This document shows positions 37,395 to 48,386 of a stretch of 64,000 nucleotides of DNA, one piece after another. The position numbers and the translations under genes were made by a program. Within the stretch, counting starts at the first letter, position 1, and each line of letters begins with the position of its first letter. Source of the DNA: Begonia masoniana (Eukaryota > Streptophyta > Magnoliopsida > Cucurbitales > Begoniaceae); assembly GCA_022432975.1 (NCBI GenBank), contig CM039509.1, positions 25,203,432-25,267,431 of the forward strand, in the 5' to 3' direction. Below the pieces are notes generated by a model. It did not search any database. It was not told the origin of the DNA and saw nothing but the letters and a program-made list of their open reading frames with translations.

Positions 37395-38125
37395 AAAAAC
37401 TACAACTAAAGCATAAAAATTTAAACCATCATTCTGAACCATCTAAGATATTTTCAACACCCTCCTTTATATCCCCGTCTGTCTCTAGAAGATTTTTTAT
37501 CAACGTTATTTCTTTCTAATATACAAACTCACCTACGTCACAAAATTAATTTATGAAATAAACTTGGGAAGTAAAAAACATGTGCATATATGAATGTGAA
37601 TCAACTACATATATTATCAAATTTCATGCTTAAAAAGTTACATATTGGTTGAATTCATATTCTAACATTATCACGTGTACAGACTTTCATATATATACCA
37701 TGTGTTTATGCTTTCATTAGTCATCGCATACATACCATGCTTCCGTAATTCTATTGGATTCATGCATTTATACTTGCATACATTATAACCTGAAAATTAT
37801 CTTCCTATGTTTGTATGTCCATGCCCAAACATAGACGTCCAAGTAAAATATTAGAATTAAATAGTAAAATAAGTATGAAGAAAATAATCTAAATAATAAG
37901 TTACATGACTTAAGGTCGATGACCAAAACGTTGAAAATCTAATGTCTTTACTTACCAAGATTATGAGAGAATATGGTTTTAGGGATTTTCCAAACTTTCA
38001 AATATTCTTCCTTGCCTAAATAAATTACTGTGTTTAAATTTCATCTTATAATTTTACAACAATCCCTTTTTGAAATAAAGAGGTAGAAATTCCTCGTTAA
38101 AAAATCCTAGGTCGACTAGAATTGA
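37395..38125 (-). repeat. El-0 5' LTR, second part (right boundary uncertain)
   Basis: AT-rich continuation of the El-0 LTR after the tattt TSD. Near its right end, aaataaagaggtagaaattcc resembles the El-1 LTR end region (aaataaagaggtgaccgtta at 1491), which suggests the LTR finishes around 38100-38150. No second copy is available to fix the boundary. Confidence 0.45.
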
Positions 38126-39089
38126 GTTCGGATAGACTTGGATGACTTTAGGATAGATTGACTTTTAGGGTCCGAGATGATTATGGGTTGGTATGGATCA
38201 ATCATGTTTCATCTGGGTCGGGTCTGGTTTGGCTGGACTGATTTGATTCGGCTTGATAGGTTATGGTTAGGCTGGATCCGGTCTTGTTCAACTTCTTAAG
38301 ACTAGGCCAGGTTAAAAAAATTGAACCCGGATCTTCTTTGTCTTCTTCCTCGCTTAACTTCTGTGTCGTGCATAGCCGATCACACAGAGAGTACGTTCGT
38401 CGATGGAGGTAGGTAGATCGTGCAGGAAATCGCCTGGTTCCGTAATGAAGTGTCGTTTGAACCCTTGGTTGAAAGCTCAACAGAAGATGGTGTATTTGAC
38501 AGAGGAGTTCAACCACTAACTATCAATAAAGGAGTTTCAACTGGCGCTCAGAGATCAAGTTTAAGCTTCCACGGTGAATTTCGGTTGATCTAGGTGGCGT
38601 GCTGTGATCAGAGGTGAAGAGCAATGATTGCTTTGAAATTTCTGGAGGTGAGTGCTTCTTCTCCTTTGGTAAGCCTCAATTTACAGTGACGGTAGCTGTT
38701 GACTTCTCCACTAAATCATAGTTTGTTTCGAATTTTATTTGCGAAGTTGTTCCTTCTTGATTATGATCTGATACTCCGAGAGATTTTAGAGGTTAATTTC
38801 AAATTTAGGGTTAGGTAGTTGGGAATTGGTTTCTGATTTGGGAGAAAATAAATCTAACATTTAAAAATTGAAAATTAATTTTCTAATATGTTACCCATAA
38901 TTTGTTTTTACCTTTACTGTGTCTCAATTTGACTTGACTCTCTATGATAGGCTGACGTCCTACATAAGAACCAAACAAGTTATTAGTGAGTAGTTTCTTG
39001 TTAATTCACGGTGCAAAATATGTATGTTTCATTATTGTGGTCTCTCATGTGCACATGTCCATGTCACATGAATGTGACTTGGGTTTGTG
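38126..39089. other. Non-coding stretch without recognisable gene
   Basis: No convincing exon, repeat terminus or RNA gene seen. Repeated ggtcgggtctggtttgg-like words at 38210-38290 are low-complexity. It may be the 5' side of the decayed Helitron that becomes recognisable at about 39090. Confidence 0.4.
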
Positions 39090-39562
39090 ACAATTCGAAT
39101 GCTATGATCCACTCCAATATACATTTTAATTTCCTAACAGTTAAATAGATTGGCATCAAGGCATACAACTTAAAGGATTATTTGTGTCCACATCATAATA
39201 CATGTTGAATCTATACCTACTATTAATACATTTATATTGTTTGTTGAGTTAAGAGCGGAACAACCAAGTGTTGTTACTCAAACTCATTCTTTAAAAATAA
39301 TTATATGATTACATTGGGTTGGATCATTCTATTGTTTTGGTGTTACAACTTTAACTAAAGGCAAAAAATGCAGACTTGTATCTTGCCGAGAAAACTATAT
39401 CTACACATTATAGACAATAGTTATTCTTGCTATAGTGGTGAGATTGAGTTTACAATAATATGTTATTGTAATCACTATATAGACATATGACTTTGATTTT
39501 TGAGTCTTTCGCTGTGAACTAAGTTTTGGGCTGGACAATCCGATACTTTTTGAGAATCGTTG
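39090..39562 (+). pseudogene. Helitron Rep/helicase protein remnant, upstream fragment
   Basis: Plus-strand translation near 39105 gives YDPLQYTF then FP, and DWHQGIQL near 39150. These match the YDPLQYPLLFP...GWH signature at the start of the Helitron helicase-like N domain. Frames are broken by stops. The part 39269-39562 is repeated at 45812-46104. Confidence 0.65.
39269..39562 (+). repeat. ~293-bp direct repeat, left copy
   Basis: Matches 45812-46104 at roughly 90 percent by eye (shared tgttgttactcaaactcattc start). The two copies flank the 6.2-kb hAT region. This is far longer than a hAT 8-bp TSD. Confidence 0.85.
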
Positions 39563-39631
39563 ATGTGCTGAACTGAAGAAGGAAGAGAATGAAAAGTAGA
39601 AAACTGACTGAGACCCTCTCTCTCTCTCTCG

Positions 39632-39890
39632 TTGATGTGCAACAGCAGCAAGCAACGGTCTTATGATTGTTGCTGCTCTCTCTCATTCTCTCGCTTTCGT
39701 CGATGTGCAGCAGCAACTAGCAACGGTCATAAAGATCGTTGTTGCTCCCCCCCCTCAATTCTTTCTTTTTCTCTCTCTCTCGTCGATCTGCAGGCTGATG
39801 CAGCAACGAGCAACAGTCTTATGACCGTTGCTCTACTTTCCTCAGCAGGCCTAGCCAGCAACACTGCAATGGTCTTGTGATCGTTGCCCA
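39632..39890 (+). repeat. Four imperfect ~65-bp repeats, hAT 5' region
   Basis: Each unit holds gt(t/c)gat(g/c)tgca, a block of cagcaac triplets, a caacggtc or caacagtc word and the near-complement gatcgttgct, then a CT-rich tract. Each unit could fold into a small hairpin. This is upstream of the hAT transposase remnant, probably promoter or leader. Confidence 0.7.
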
Positions 39891-41808
39891 TCCCCACCCC
39901 CTCCTCTTCTCCTATAAATTCTCTTCCACAATCTCTATTTTTTTTTCACCAATCTTTCTCAATCTCTTGAATTCATACTTTAGTTTGCTCTCAATTTATT
40001 TGGTGCTCTCAATCTATTCTTCAATTTGCTTCAAGAAGGTAAAATTTAGTTTATTTTTTTTAACATATATTTATATAATTTTTATTTATATTTGTAGTTA
40101 TACTAACTAAATTTTTTTATATTAATTTTTTTGTAGATTTCGTATACGTGGAGTTGATCAATTCACACTACTTACAAACTTTTGTTGGACATTAGTTTTG
40201 TGGTATCATTTTTTTTATTTGAAATTTACTTTAAAAATTTATTTTTAGTAGTTATGGATCCACGTAATTATAATATTGATGATGATATTGAGGAAATTAA
40301 ATAAATAAATCTTACATTTTCAATAGAGCAATCATCTGCATAAGCATCCACTTTATCACCTAAAAAAAAGAAACAAAATGTCTGAAGTATGGAAATATTT
40401 TGTAATGAAAGAAATTAAAATTTGTGAAAAAATAGAATCTATAGCTCAATGCAACTATTGTATTAAAAATTATGTATATATTTCTGGTAGTTCAACTAGC
40501 TGACTAGGTAGACATTATAAAAAATGTCACTTAAACAAGCAAGTTAGAGACCCTACACAAAGATTATTGAATCCTAGTGGTAGTGACATTTTTTTGTATT
40601 CACAAACTAAAATGAGAGAACAATGTGAGTTGCCTTTAGCGTTCACCGATAGTGATGAATTTGAAAAATTTATGAAAAAATATGCAACTCATAATTTTAA
40701 ACGTGTTCATAGAACTACAACTAGAATTAATATTATTAATATTTAATAATATGAAAAATGAACTAATTTTATTTTTTTCAAATGTCCCTTCAATGTCTAT
40801 TTGTATCACCTCTGATTTATGGAGTGCACGTAATTCTATAGAATACTTTTTTGTAATTTCTCATTTTATTGATGACTCTTGCCAATTAAATAAAAATATT
40901 TTAGGATTTCGTAATTGTAAATATCTTCATACTGGTATTATAATTTATAGATATATTGCAAGAATATTCTATTCGAGATAAAATATTTAGTATAACACTT
41001 GATAATGCTAGTACTAACGATGCTGTTATTTCTCATTTTAAAAATTATTTTCAATTAGATACTGCTCACGATTTTCTCTCCCATATGAGATGTGTGTGTT
41101 TATCATATTTTAAATTTAGTTGTTAAAGATGGTATGACATATATTTCGCCTCATATTGAATTAATTAGTTCCGCAATTTCTTATATAATTCGATCTAATT
41201 CGATGCAACAAGAATATAGAGATTTTTTGTAAAGCTGCTCAACTTAAACCACAAAAATTGAAAACCGATGTAGATAATAGGTGGAATTCTACTTATTTAA
41301 TGTTGAAAAATGTTAGGTCATATTAACAAGTTATTTGTGCTTTTATTAATGAGAAAATACCAATTATTAATCTTGATAAATCTAGTTGTAATATAGCTAA
41401 TATATTTCTTGATTTTGTAAAACCATTTTATTATACTACAAATGAATGTTCGTGAATTTATTATTTCACTTCTCATCTAGTTCTCCCATTTTTTATAAAT
41501 TTAACGGGTAATTTTGCACAATATCGACATATAGATGAATTTAGAGATATATTTAATAAAATGGAAACAAAATTTAAAAAATATTGGCTTGACATTCTTC
41601 TTATATTTTATTATGCATGTATGATAGATCCTAGATATAAATTAACAGGAGTATGTCTCATGATTAATAAAATTTCTAATAATTTACGTACTACTTCTTC
41701 ACTTTCTACAGATCAAATAACTAATAGAATTGTTAGTTTATTTTCTTCTTTTGAATCTAAATATTCTAATGTTAGTCGTTCACGTAATTCTTCATATGTT
41801 AGTTAAAT

Positions 41809-42045
41809 TGTAACGACTCCCCTTTCCCAGCAAGATATTGTCTGCTCTAGGGATTGGGCCGTAGCCCAATATCCTCCCCTCATGGCTTTGTTTGGCGAGG
41901 ACTTCCCAGTCGGTCACCCAACCTGGTACTACTCTCGCCGAAACACTTTTAACTTCGGAGTTCTTATGGGATCCGTTGTCAATTGTGCTCCAAAACGTGT
42001 CTTGCTATCTTGGGAAGGTCTCTTTACATATGTTTCATTTCCACA
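41809..42045 (+). mobile_element. Cassandra-like solo LTR with 5S rRNA-derived core, 237 bp
   Basis: TG/CA ended, TSD taaat at 41804-41808 and 42046-42050, sitting in the hAT transposase. Its middle (41896-41975) is, on the minus strand, about 80 bases of 5S rRNA-like sequence. LTRs bearing a 5S-like core are the hallmark of the Cassandra TRIM family. Confidence 0.85.
41896..41975 (-). other. 5S rRNA-derived sequence inside Cassandra-like LTR (copy 1)
   Basis: Minus strand contains GAACTCCGAAGTTAA, GGCGAGAGTAGTACCAGG and TTGGGTGACC, corresponding to the internal control region (box A, intermediate element, box C) of plant 5S genes. Both ends of a 120-base 5S are missing, so this is not a 5S gene. 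Pol III factors could still bind. Confidence 0.85.
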
Positions 42046-42071
42046 TAAATAGTGGTGGTGGAAATATTGTA

Positions 42072-42490
42072 TGTAACTACCTCTTTGTCAAGTAAAATAT
42101 TGTCCGCTCTGGGGATTGGGCCGTAACTCAATATCCTCCCCTCACGGCTTTGTTTGGCGAGGACTTCCCAATCAGTCACCCAACCTAGTACTACTCTCGC
42201 CGAAGCACCTTTAACTTCGGAGTTTTTATGGGATCCGTTGTCAATTGTGCTCCAAAACGCGTCTTATTATCTTGGACGAGTATCTTTACATATGTTTCAT
42301 TTCCACATACTTCCCCAAGCAATGTGAGATTGTGACGACCTCCCTTTCTACGATCGAACCCTCCGGCCCAAGTCCAACCCGGGATCCGCAGAGTTTTAAC
42401 CCAGCACGTCACCCTCCGGTCCAAGTCCCACTCAGGATTCGTGGAGCACTGGGTGGTTCCTCCTCATACGTGTCCATTCGGGTCATCACA
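42072..42490 (+). mobile_element. Second Cassandra-like insertion, 419 bp, atypical 3' part
   Basis: Starts TGTAACTACC and ends GGGTCATCACA. Flanks ttgta (42067-42071) and ttgga (42491-42495) look like a TSD with one mismatch, and the hAT frame reads continuously if the block is removed. The first 236 bases match the 41809 copy, including a 5S-like core at 42158-42237. The remaining 183 bases begin tacttccccaagcaatgtgag and include tgtgacgac...gtcatcaca inverted ends at 42331-42490. They may be internal domain or another insertion. Confidence 0.65.
42158..42237 (-). other. 5S rRNA-derived sequence (copy 2)
   Basis: Minus strand contains CTCCGAAGTTAAAGGTGC, GGCGAGAGTAGTACTAGG and GTTGGGTGAC. 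Box A here (AAGGTGC) is closer to the standard plant 5S than copy 1. Confidence 0.85.
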
Positions 42491-42547
42491 TTGGAGGTTC
42501 ATAATTTGGTATTCATGATATTTGGAATCAATTAGATATAGATGTTT

Positions 42548-44938
42548 TGTAACGACCCTAATACTGTACCCATTTTTACCCGTATAAATTTTTCATTTTC
42601 TTTTATACTTAGCGTTTATGCGGAAAACATTTTGAAATCAAACTAAACAAAACTTTTAACACAATTTTAAACATTTAATTTAAAACTATAAACAATTAAA
42701 ACTATTTAAAACATTAAACAAATTGCAGAGGGGCAAAACTGGAAAAACAGGCGCTGCACAATGCAGCGCCCAGTCGCTGCATTGTGCAGCGATTGGGCGC
42801 TGCACTTTGCAGCGACCAGTTTCCTTTACTTCTCTCTGGAATCCGAGATTCCAGAGAGCAATCCAACATGCATTTTCCTACAATTCAAGCGATTCCTCAT
42901 TCCATTTTCATTCATTCCCTCTCAATTAAACTACCTAAACTCACACAATACTTTCGTAAAAACAAACCGCGTGGATATGTTTAAAAATCGACAATCCTTC
43001 CTGTTTTCACTTTACCACACAGTTCCAAAATAGATTTTTCCCAAGCAATTATAAAACAGTTCCAAAATCGTTTAAAACCATTAAACCTATCCAATATCAG
43101 ATCCCAAACATCCTAATATGTTCTAACTTTTTACATATTTTTTCAAAATCTATACATTTTAACCCAAAACATTCAGTTAATCCTCAAAATGCATACCCAT
43201 CCCAAAACCCTCAAAACACATATATACTTCCCCCACGGGTCGGTAAAGCATCGACTGTACAGCACACCGCCGCAAGCATCACCCATCAACCAAGTCATGC
43301 CTCAGGTGGAGGGATCTCATCCTCACCTGGCTCGATGTCACCTAAGACGTCACCTACACCATAATACACGCTATGAGATAAAAATCTCAGTAAGTTCTAC
43401 GTAAATGCAAATGCGTGGTCATGCATGCTCAATGCTATGAAAACAGTCCATGTCAGTTCATATATCAGTACGTGTCAGTCTATGGTTATCGGAAACGCTC
43501 GACAGATAGATAGGGCACGTCCAGCGGTTAGACAGCCCGCACCATCTGAAGGGAGGGAAACCCGCTCACCACAGAACGCCAGGTCTGAACCTCATCCCCG
43601 ATAACCCCATGCCATGGTTGTTTACTGTGATACTTTACTTGCCTTTACGATGCATGTTCTTTTCATGAAATCCGTGCATAAATTCATTTTCATGTCGTTT
43701 TTAAAACCATGATGCATGAACAGTTCAATATAGACGTAAAGTAAACAATCAACATATATACCATCAAGGACTACGAAAGCATAACCTATAACCTGTAAAA
43801 GACTAAACCTAACTACCCATCACAGCAATTTAAATCAAACAATCCACCAAGATCCTCGACGCGACATCGAATTACGGTGTAGGCCAATCGGCCAGAGTAA
43901 GTCACGAGAACTTACCTTGAGCGCACAGATTCTCGAGCTTCGTCCAAGAGAGTCGTTCACCTAAGCAATTCAAGGCGTTTATCGTTAAAACGAATTTAAA
44001 CGTCTAAACGTCCAAATTCAACGAAACCTTAACTAAGGAATTCCTTAAAACTTCTAACTCAGCAAATCGAGATATTTATTCGAACAATTTACGCTCGGCA
44101 CCTAAATTCTCGAATTACGAACTTTTCCGAAAACTCGAAAATTCTCGGATTTTAAACTTTTTCACAAATTGATTTAACTTCGTCCAATACTTTCAATACA
44201 GCCTTTATACACTTAATCACAGCAAATCTATGAGTTTCGGATCCTAAATCTCGATTTTTATCAAAACCCTAACTAAAACCTAATTGTTTAAAACTCCGAA
44301 ATCATCGGAATAAAAGTTCTAAGATCGAAGATACGTACCTAGGATTGCGATAGGAGGAAGAATCACGAAGAACGGACGAGAAATCGGAGGTCGGAAGTGG
44401 AAAGCTCGTCGGCAGCCGTGAGTTTTCGCGCGAGGGAGGGAGGAAGAAACAGAGAGTTCTTCTCTCTGGAAAGTGATTTTCGTTAGAAAATCACAAAGGC
44501 ATTTTGCCTTTTAATAGATAATGAAAATTAAACCCTCAAATGACAATTTTGCCCTTTCTTAAGTTTTTATATTAGTTTTGTCATTCGGTTCGTTAATCGT
44601 CCAGCTGTTTGGTTTCACTAAACCTCCTTATTTCACCAACAAGTCCAACCTAATATTTCGGATTTAATAAAACTGTCCGTTCGCAAATCGGACCTCATTT
44701 ACTATTTTTACTAAAACGTTCATTACATTACGATAGGCGTATTTACTCGGAATATAGCGTTTAATCTCCGAAAATTCCCGTAAATTTCTTAAAATTCCTA
44801 TTAATCGTTAGGATCATAATGACGCTTTCCGTTTGCGAAACTGATTTGATTTGACATATTTACGAAAAATGCCATTAGATAATGAAATAATAATATAATA
44901 TAATATATTCAAAAAAACCGTACAAGCCGGGTATTACA
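42548..44938 (-). repeat. Solo LTR of the El-2 family in hAT, 2391 bp
   Basis: TSD tgttt at 42543-42547 and 44939-44943; TG/CA ends. It splits the hAT frame between DIDV and YSNSMRNKLE. It carries the cassette (42751-42819, GCGCTGCA and GCAGCGAC words) and the identical 12-bp stem-loop at 42832-42858. Confidence 0.93.
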
Positions 44939-45599
44939 TGTTTACTCTAATTCTATGCGAAATAAACTAGAAATTTATTTTGACACTTGATATCAATTTT
45001 CTGGCGAAGAAAACTTTGATATTTTAAATTGATGGAAAATGTTTTCCACCACATATCCTATTCTTTCTATAATGGCACGTGATCTACTAACACTTTTGGT
45101 CTCTATCGTAGCATCGGAGTTTGCTTTTAGTTCTGGTGGACGTGTGTACGATGAATGCCGAGGACGACTTGCACCTAATCTCGTGGAGGCACTCATTTTG
45201 ATGAAGGATTAGAACGATGCCATTATGAGAAACCAACAACGAGAGGACGAAATACTTGAAGACTTTAAAAATTTGGATGTTGAAGATTAACATTGTAATT
45301 TAAATTTTGAAGTATTTTTTCAACTTGTAATTTTTTTTGACATTTTGCACTTGATTGACAATTAGATAGGTGCCAACCTAGTTGGGATGTGTCTAATTTG
45401 TAGTGATACAAATGTCAAATTTATAATAAATGTTATATTTTTTATATATTTGTTTTCTTCTATTTTTTATAATTAAATGTTATTTTTGTATTAATTAAAG
45501 ATTTCTATTATTTACACGACTAAGTATCTATCATACTTTATCATTACTATAATAAATATTTCTTATAGTTTTAATAAATAAAATATTAATGAAATATAT

Positions 45600-45811
45600 A
45601 ATATAAAATAATTTTATTTATGTAAGCTCGACTTGTTAGGTTTATTGGGCCGACTTAGCTCGGCTCGTTAGGCTCGCGGTTTGCGAGCCAACTCGAGTTG
45701 GAAATTTTTTGGAGTCAGCTTGTTAGTCTAGACTCGTTAGCCTCGTTAGGCTCGGTAGGCTCGGTGAACCGGGTCTTTCTCGAACCCTCGGCTCGACTCG
45801 GCTCGCTCGTT
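45600..45811. repeat. ctcg-rich subterminal region, probable hAT 3' end
   Basis: Many ggctcg, gactcg and gctcggctcg words on both strands, after the transposase stop and directly before the second copy of the 293-bp repeat. Clustered short motifs near the ends are typical hAT transposase-binding regions. The exact terminus and TSD are not identifiable. Confidence 0.5.
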
Positions 45812-46104
45812 TGTTGTTACTCAAACTCATTCTTTAAAAATAATTATATGATTACATTGGGTTGGATCATTCTATTGTTTTGGTGTTACAACTTTAACTA
45901 AAGCAAAAAATGCAGAATTGTATCTTGCCGAGAAAACTATTGCTACACATTATAGACAACAGTTATTCTTGCTATAGTGGTGAGATTGAGTTTATGATAA
46001 TATGTTATTGTAATCACTGTATAAACATATGACTTTGATTTTTGGTCATGTCTTCTGCTATGAACTAAGCTTTGGGGTGAACAATCCGGTACTCTTCAAG
46101 AATT
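45812..46104 (+). repeat. ~293-bp direct repeat, right copy
   Basis: Second copy of 39269-39562; from here the decayed Helitron coding sequence continues to the right. Confidence 0.85.
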
Positions 46105-47060
46105 GGGTTGTTCGACCAGACGTTTCTATTAGACTTGCCTCCCGGACTATTTTAAAATCAAAACTACACGACCAGCTACTTCAAAACAAACTAAAAGAAA
46201 ATTTGCGCAGAATTATATCAAGGAATATTTGACAGTACTCATTTAAGGAGAAACTATTGTAGCAAATATTAGGGTAAAATGGTTCTTCCTACTGCATCAC
46301 GGGTTGTCCAATAGTTGTACGTAGGCGATATTTGTATGTCGTTGTGGGGTGCAAAGTTTTGAAAAATCAAACATATTATAATTATGACATGCAATCCCAG
46401 TTGGTCGGCATAAACAAGCACATATTAGGCCAAAGCTTTTATCTCGAGTTTTCAATGCCAAACTTAAAGAGTTAAAGATGAAGTTGTTCAATAATAATAT
46501 ATAGACATGTTGCAACATATGTATGCATTGTCGAATTTTGAAAATGTAGGTTGCCTCGTGACATTTCTTGCTTATTTCAAGAGAAACTATAAACTACTTG
46601 CTCCAAAATCTTATGATGTTGTTTTTTCTTCGGACTTAATAGGAAAAACTAGATGTTCTTTATTTTAAATGTTTGTCCATAATATGATGCATGGACCTTG
46701 AGGTGTTCTAAACCCTCGAAATATTTACATGAACAAAAAGATTGATAGTGTAAAAACCACTATTCAAAAACTTTTGTTAGTTTTACTGAACATGGAAATA
46801 TTTCATATCCAAAATATCCACAACTAGCAAAGTGTCGCTCTGTTAGAGGTGTTGTGTTAAATAATTGTTGGGTGCTCCCTTACAATTCTTATTTGCATTC
46901 AATATTTGAAAGTCATATAAATGGTTTGTTCAACTTTTAAAACAGTGAAATACTTGTGTACGTACAATTACAAAAGACATGATCGTATTGCTCTAAATAT
47001 CTCAGATGACAAAAACATCATAACAACTGATCGAACATAGCAAATCCAGATAGCACGTTA
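46105..47060 (+). pseudogene. Helitron helicase-like N-terminal domain remnant
   Basis: Across shifting frames I read AELYQGIFDS near 46215, GKMVLPTASRV near 46275, MTCNPSW near 46385, RPKLLSRVFNAKLKELK near 46425, SYDVVFSSDL near 46615, MMHG and GVLNPRN near 46690, RSVRGVVLNNCWVLPYNSYL near 46850, and KTVKYLCTYNYKRHDRI near 46950. These follow the order of the Helitron_like_N domain. Stops and shifts are frequent, and no helicase domain is seen before the sequence fades. Confidence 0.8.
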
Positions 47061-47532
47061 GATTTCACCTCTAGACACTATCAGACATATTTATACATTC
47101 CTGTTAAATGATATTCACCCTAATGTTGTAACTCTACAACTTTTATTTTATTTTTTATCATTTGCAACCACTTTTCATGTGCAAACAAACTTGTTCTTCT
47201 TATCTCAAGAGCTTGAAGCAGAAACAGTAATATGTGATGGACATACAAATTAGGTGGTGATGAAAATCTAATATATTCATTATGATGCTTGCTTATCCAA
47301 TCACATATTCCTATCTTTATTTTGTCACATTATTCACGTATTATTTTTATGTAATTCAACATGTCGTCAACCAGTTATAAGGAAAAATAATGTTGCGTTC
47401 CTTTTCTTATTATTCTCTCTTAAAATACTCGTTGACATGTCAAACAATTATTTATACAATTAATATAATAAATTATTTTTTTATAATTTATCACATTAAT
47501 TAAATTAATAATTTTTTGACATGTATGACAAT
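47061..47532. other. AT-rich stretch without recognisable feature
   Basis: Probably further Helitron decay; nothing supportable on either strand. Confidence 0.3.
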
Positions 47533-47541
47533 TAAAAAGTA

Positions 47542-48189
47542 GGATAAAGTGCAATTTGGCCCTTACAACTAGGTGAAATGGGCAATTTACACCGTAAACT
47601 TGGGTAAAGTGCAATTTGGCCCCTACAATTAGGTGAAATGGACAATTTACACCGTTAACTTGAATAATAGGCAAGAACAACCTTAATGTATTGATAATGC
47701 ACAATATGGCCTCTACCGTCATATTTTCTATCAAAAAATAACATTTTTTCACTTATTCATTTTTTTTTTCCGAAATACCTCTCACTGGACCGAATCGGAC
47801 CAGACCGGTTCAGCTAATTTCACTCTTATTTATTTATTTTTTTTAAATATTATTTCTCAGAAAAGAGAAGACAGATGAATAGAATTAAAAAAAAATAAAA
47901 AAATCAAAGTGCAATTAGTCGAACCGATCCGATTCGGTTCGGTCCAGTGAGGGGCATTTCGGGAAAAAAAATAAACAGGTGAAAAAATATTACTTTTTGA
48001 TGGAAAATATGACGGTAGGGGCCATATTGCCCATTATCAATACATTAAGGTTGTTCTTGCTTATTATTCAAGTTTACGGTGTAAATTGCTCATTTCACCT
48101 AGTTTTAGGGGTCAAATTGCACTTTACCCAAATTTACGGTGTGAATTGCTCATTTCACTTACTTGTAGGGGTCAAATTGTACTTTACCC
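47542..48189. mobile_element. Fold-back Mutator-like MITE, 648 bp
   Basis: TSD taaaaagta (9 bp) at 47533-47541 and 48190-48198. Terminal inverted repeats of about 283 bp (47542-47824 and 47907-48189) start GG(A/G)TAAAGT(G/A)CAATTTG and leave only about 82 bases unpaired. Inside each arm a unit of about 59 bp (aaagtgcaatttggccc...caatttacaccg) is duplicated in tandem. The 9-bp TSD and long arms fit a Mutator-derived non-autonomous element. Confidence 0.88.
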
Positions 48190-48386
48190 TAAAAAGTAAA
48201 TGCAACATTAGTTTTATAAGGAAACTAGGAAAAGATTATTTCTTTTTAAATGACTAAAAAAATACTTGAAGCCCAGAAGAAAAATAGCCAACACTCGACT
48301 CTCCATTAGAAGCTCTACTTTCACTCACCCTCCGACTGCTTTCTGCTTACTAGCCACTACCCATCTCCCCCCACTGCTTGCCATTG

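Larger units (their letters stand above)
40254..45290 (+). pseudogene. hAT transposase, decayed and interrupted
   Basis: Starts MDPRNYNIDDDIEE at 40254. A BED-type zinc finger lies at about 40420-40540 (QCNYC then GRHYKKCH). The RNase-H-like catalytic region is in pieces at 40760-41800 (ITSDLWSARN, TLDNASTND, a CMIDPRYKL region). The C-terminal dimerisation domain lies at 44944-45290 (YPILSIMARDLL, VASEFAFSSGGRVYDE, LVEALI) and ends with TAA at 45288. It contains many stops and frameshifts and is split by two Cassandra-like insertions and a 2.4-kb solo LTR. The family matches the RICESLEEPER/Ac-like group. Confidence 0.88.

Noticed and set aside
41896..42237. Two 5S rRNA genes.
   Set aside because: Only about 80 of 120 bases are present and both termini are missing. 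They are embedded in Cassandra-like LTRs.
47420..48257. Paired open frames on opposite strands (110 and 92 residues) with similar sequence.
   Set aside because: They are translations of the two arms of the fold-back MITE, not a gene pair.
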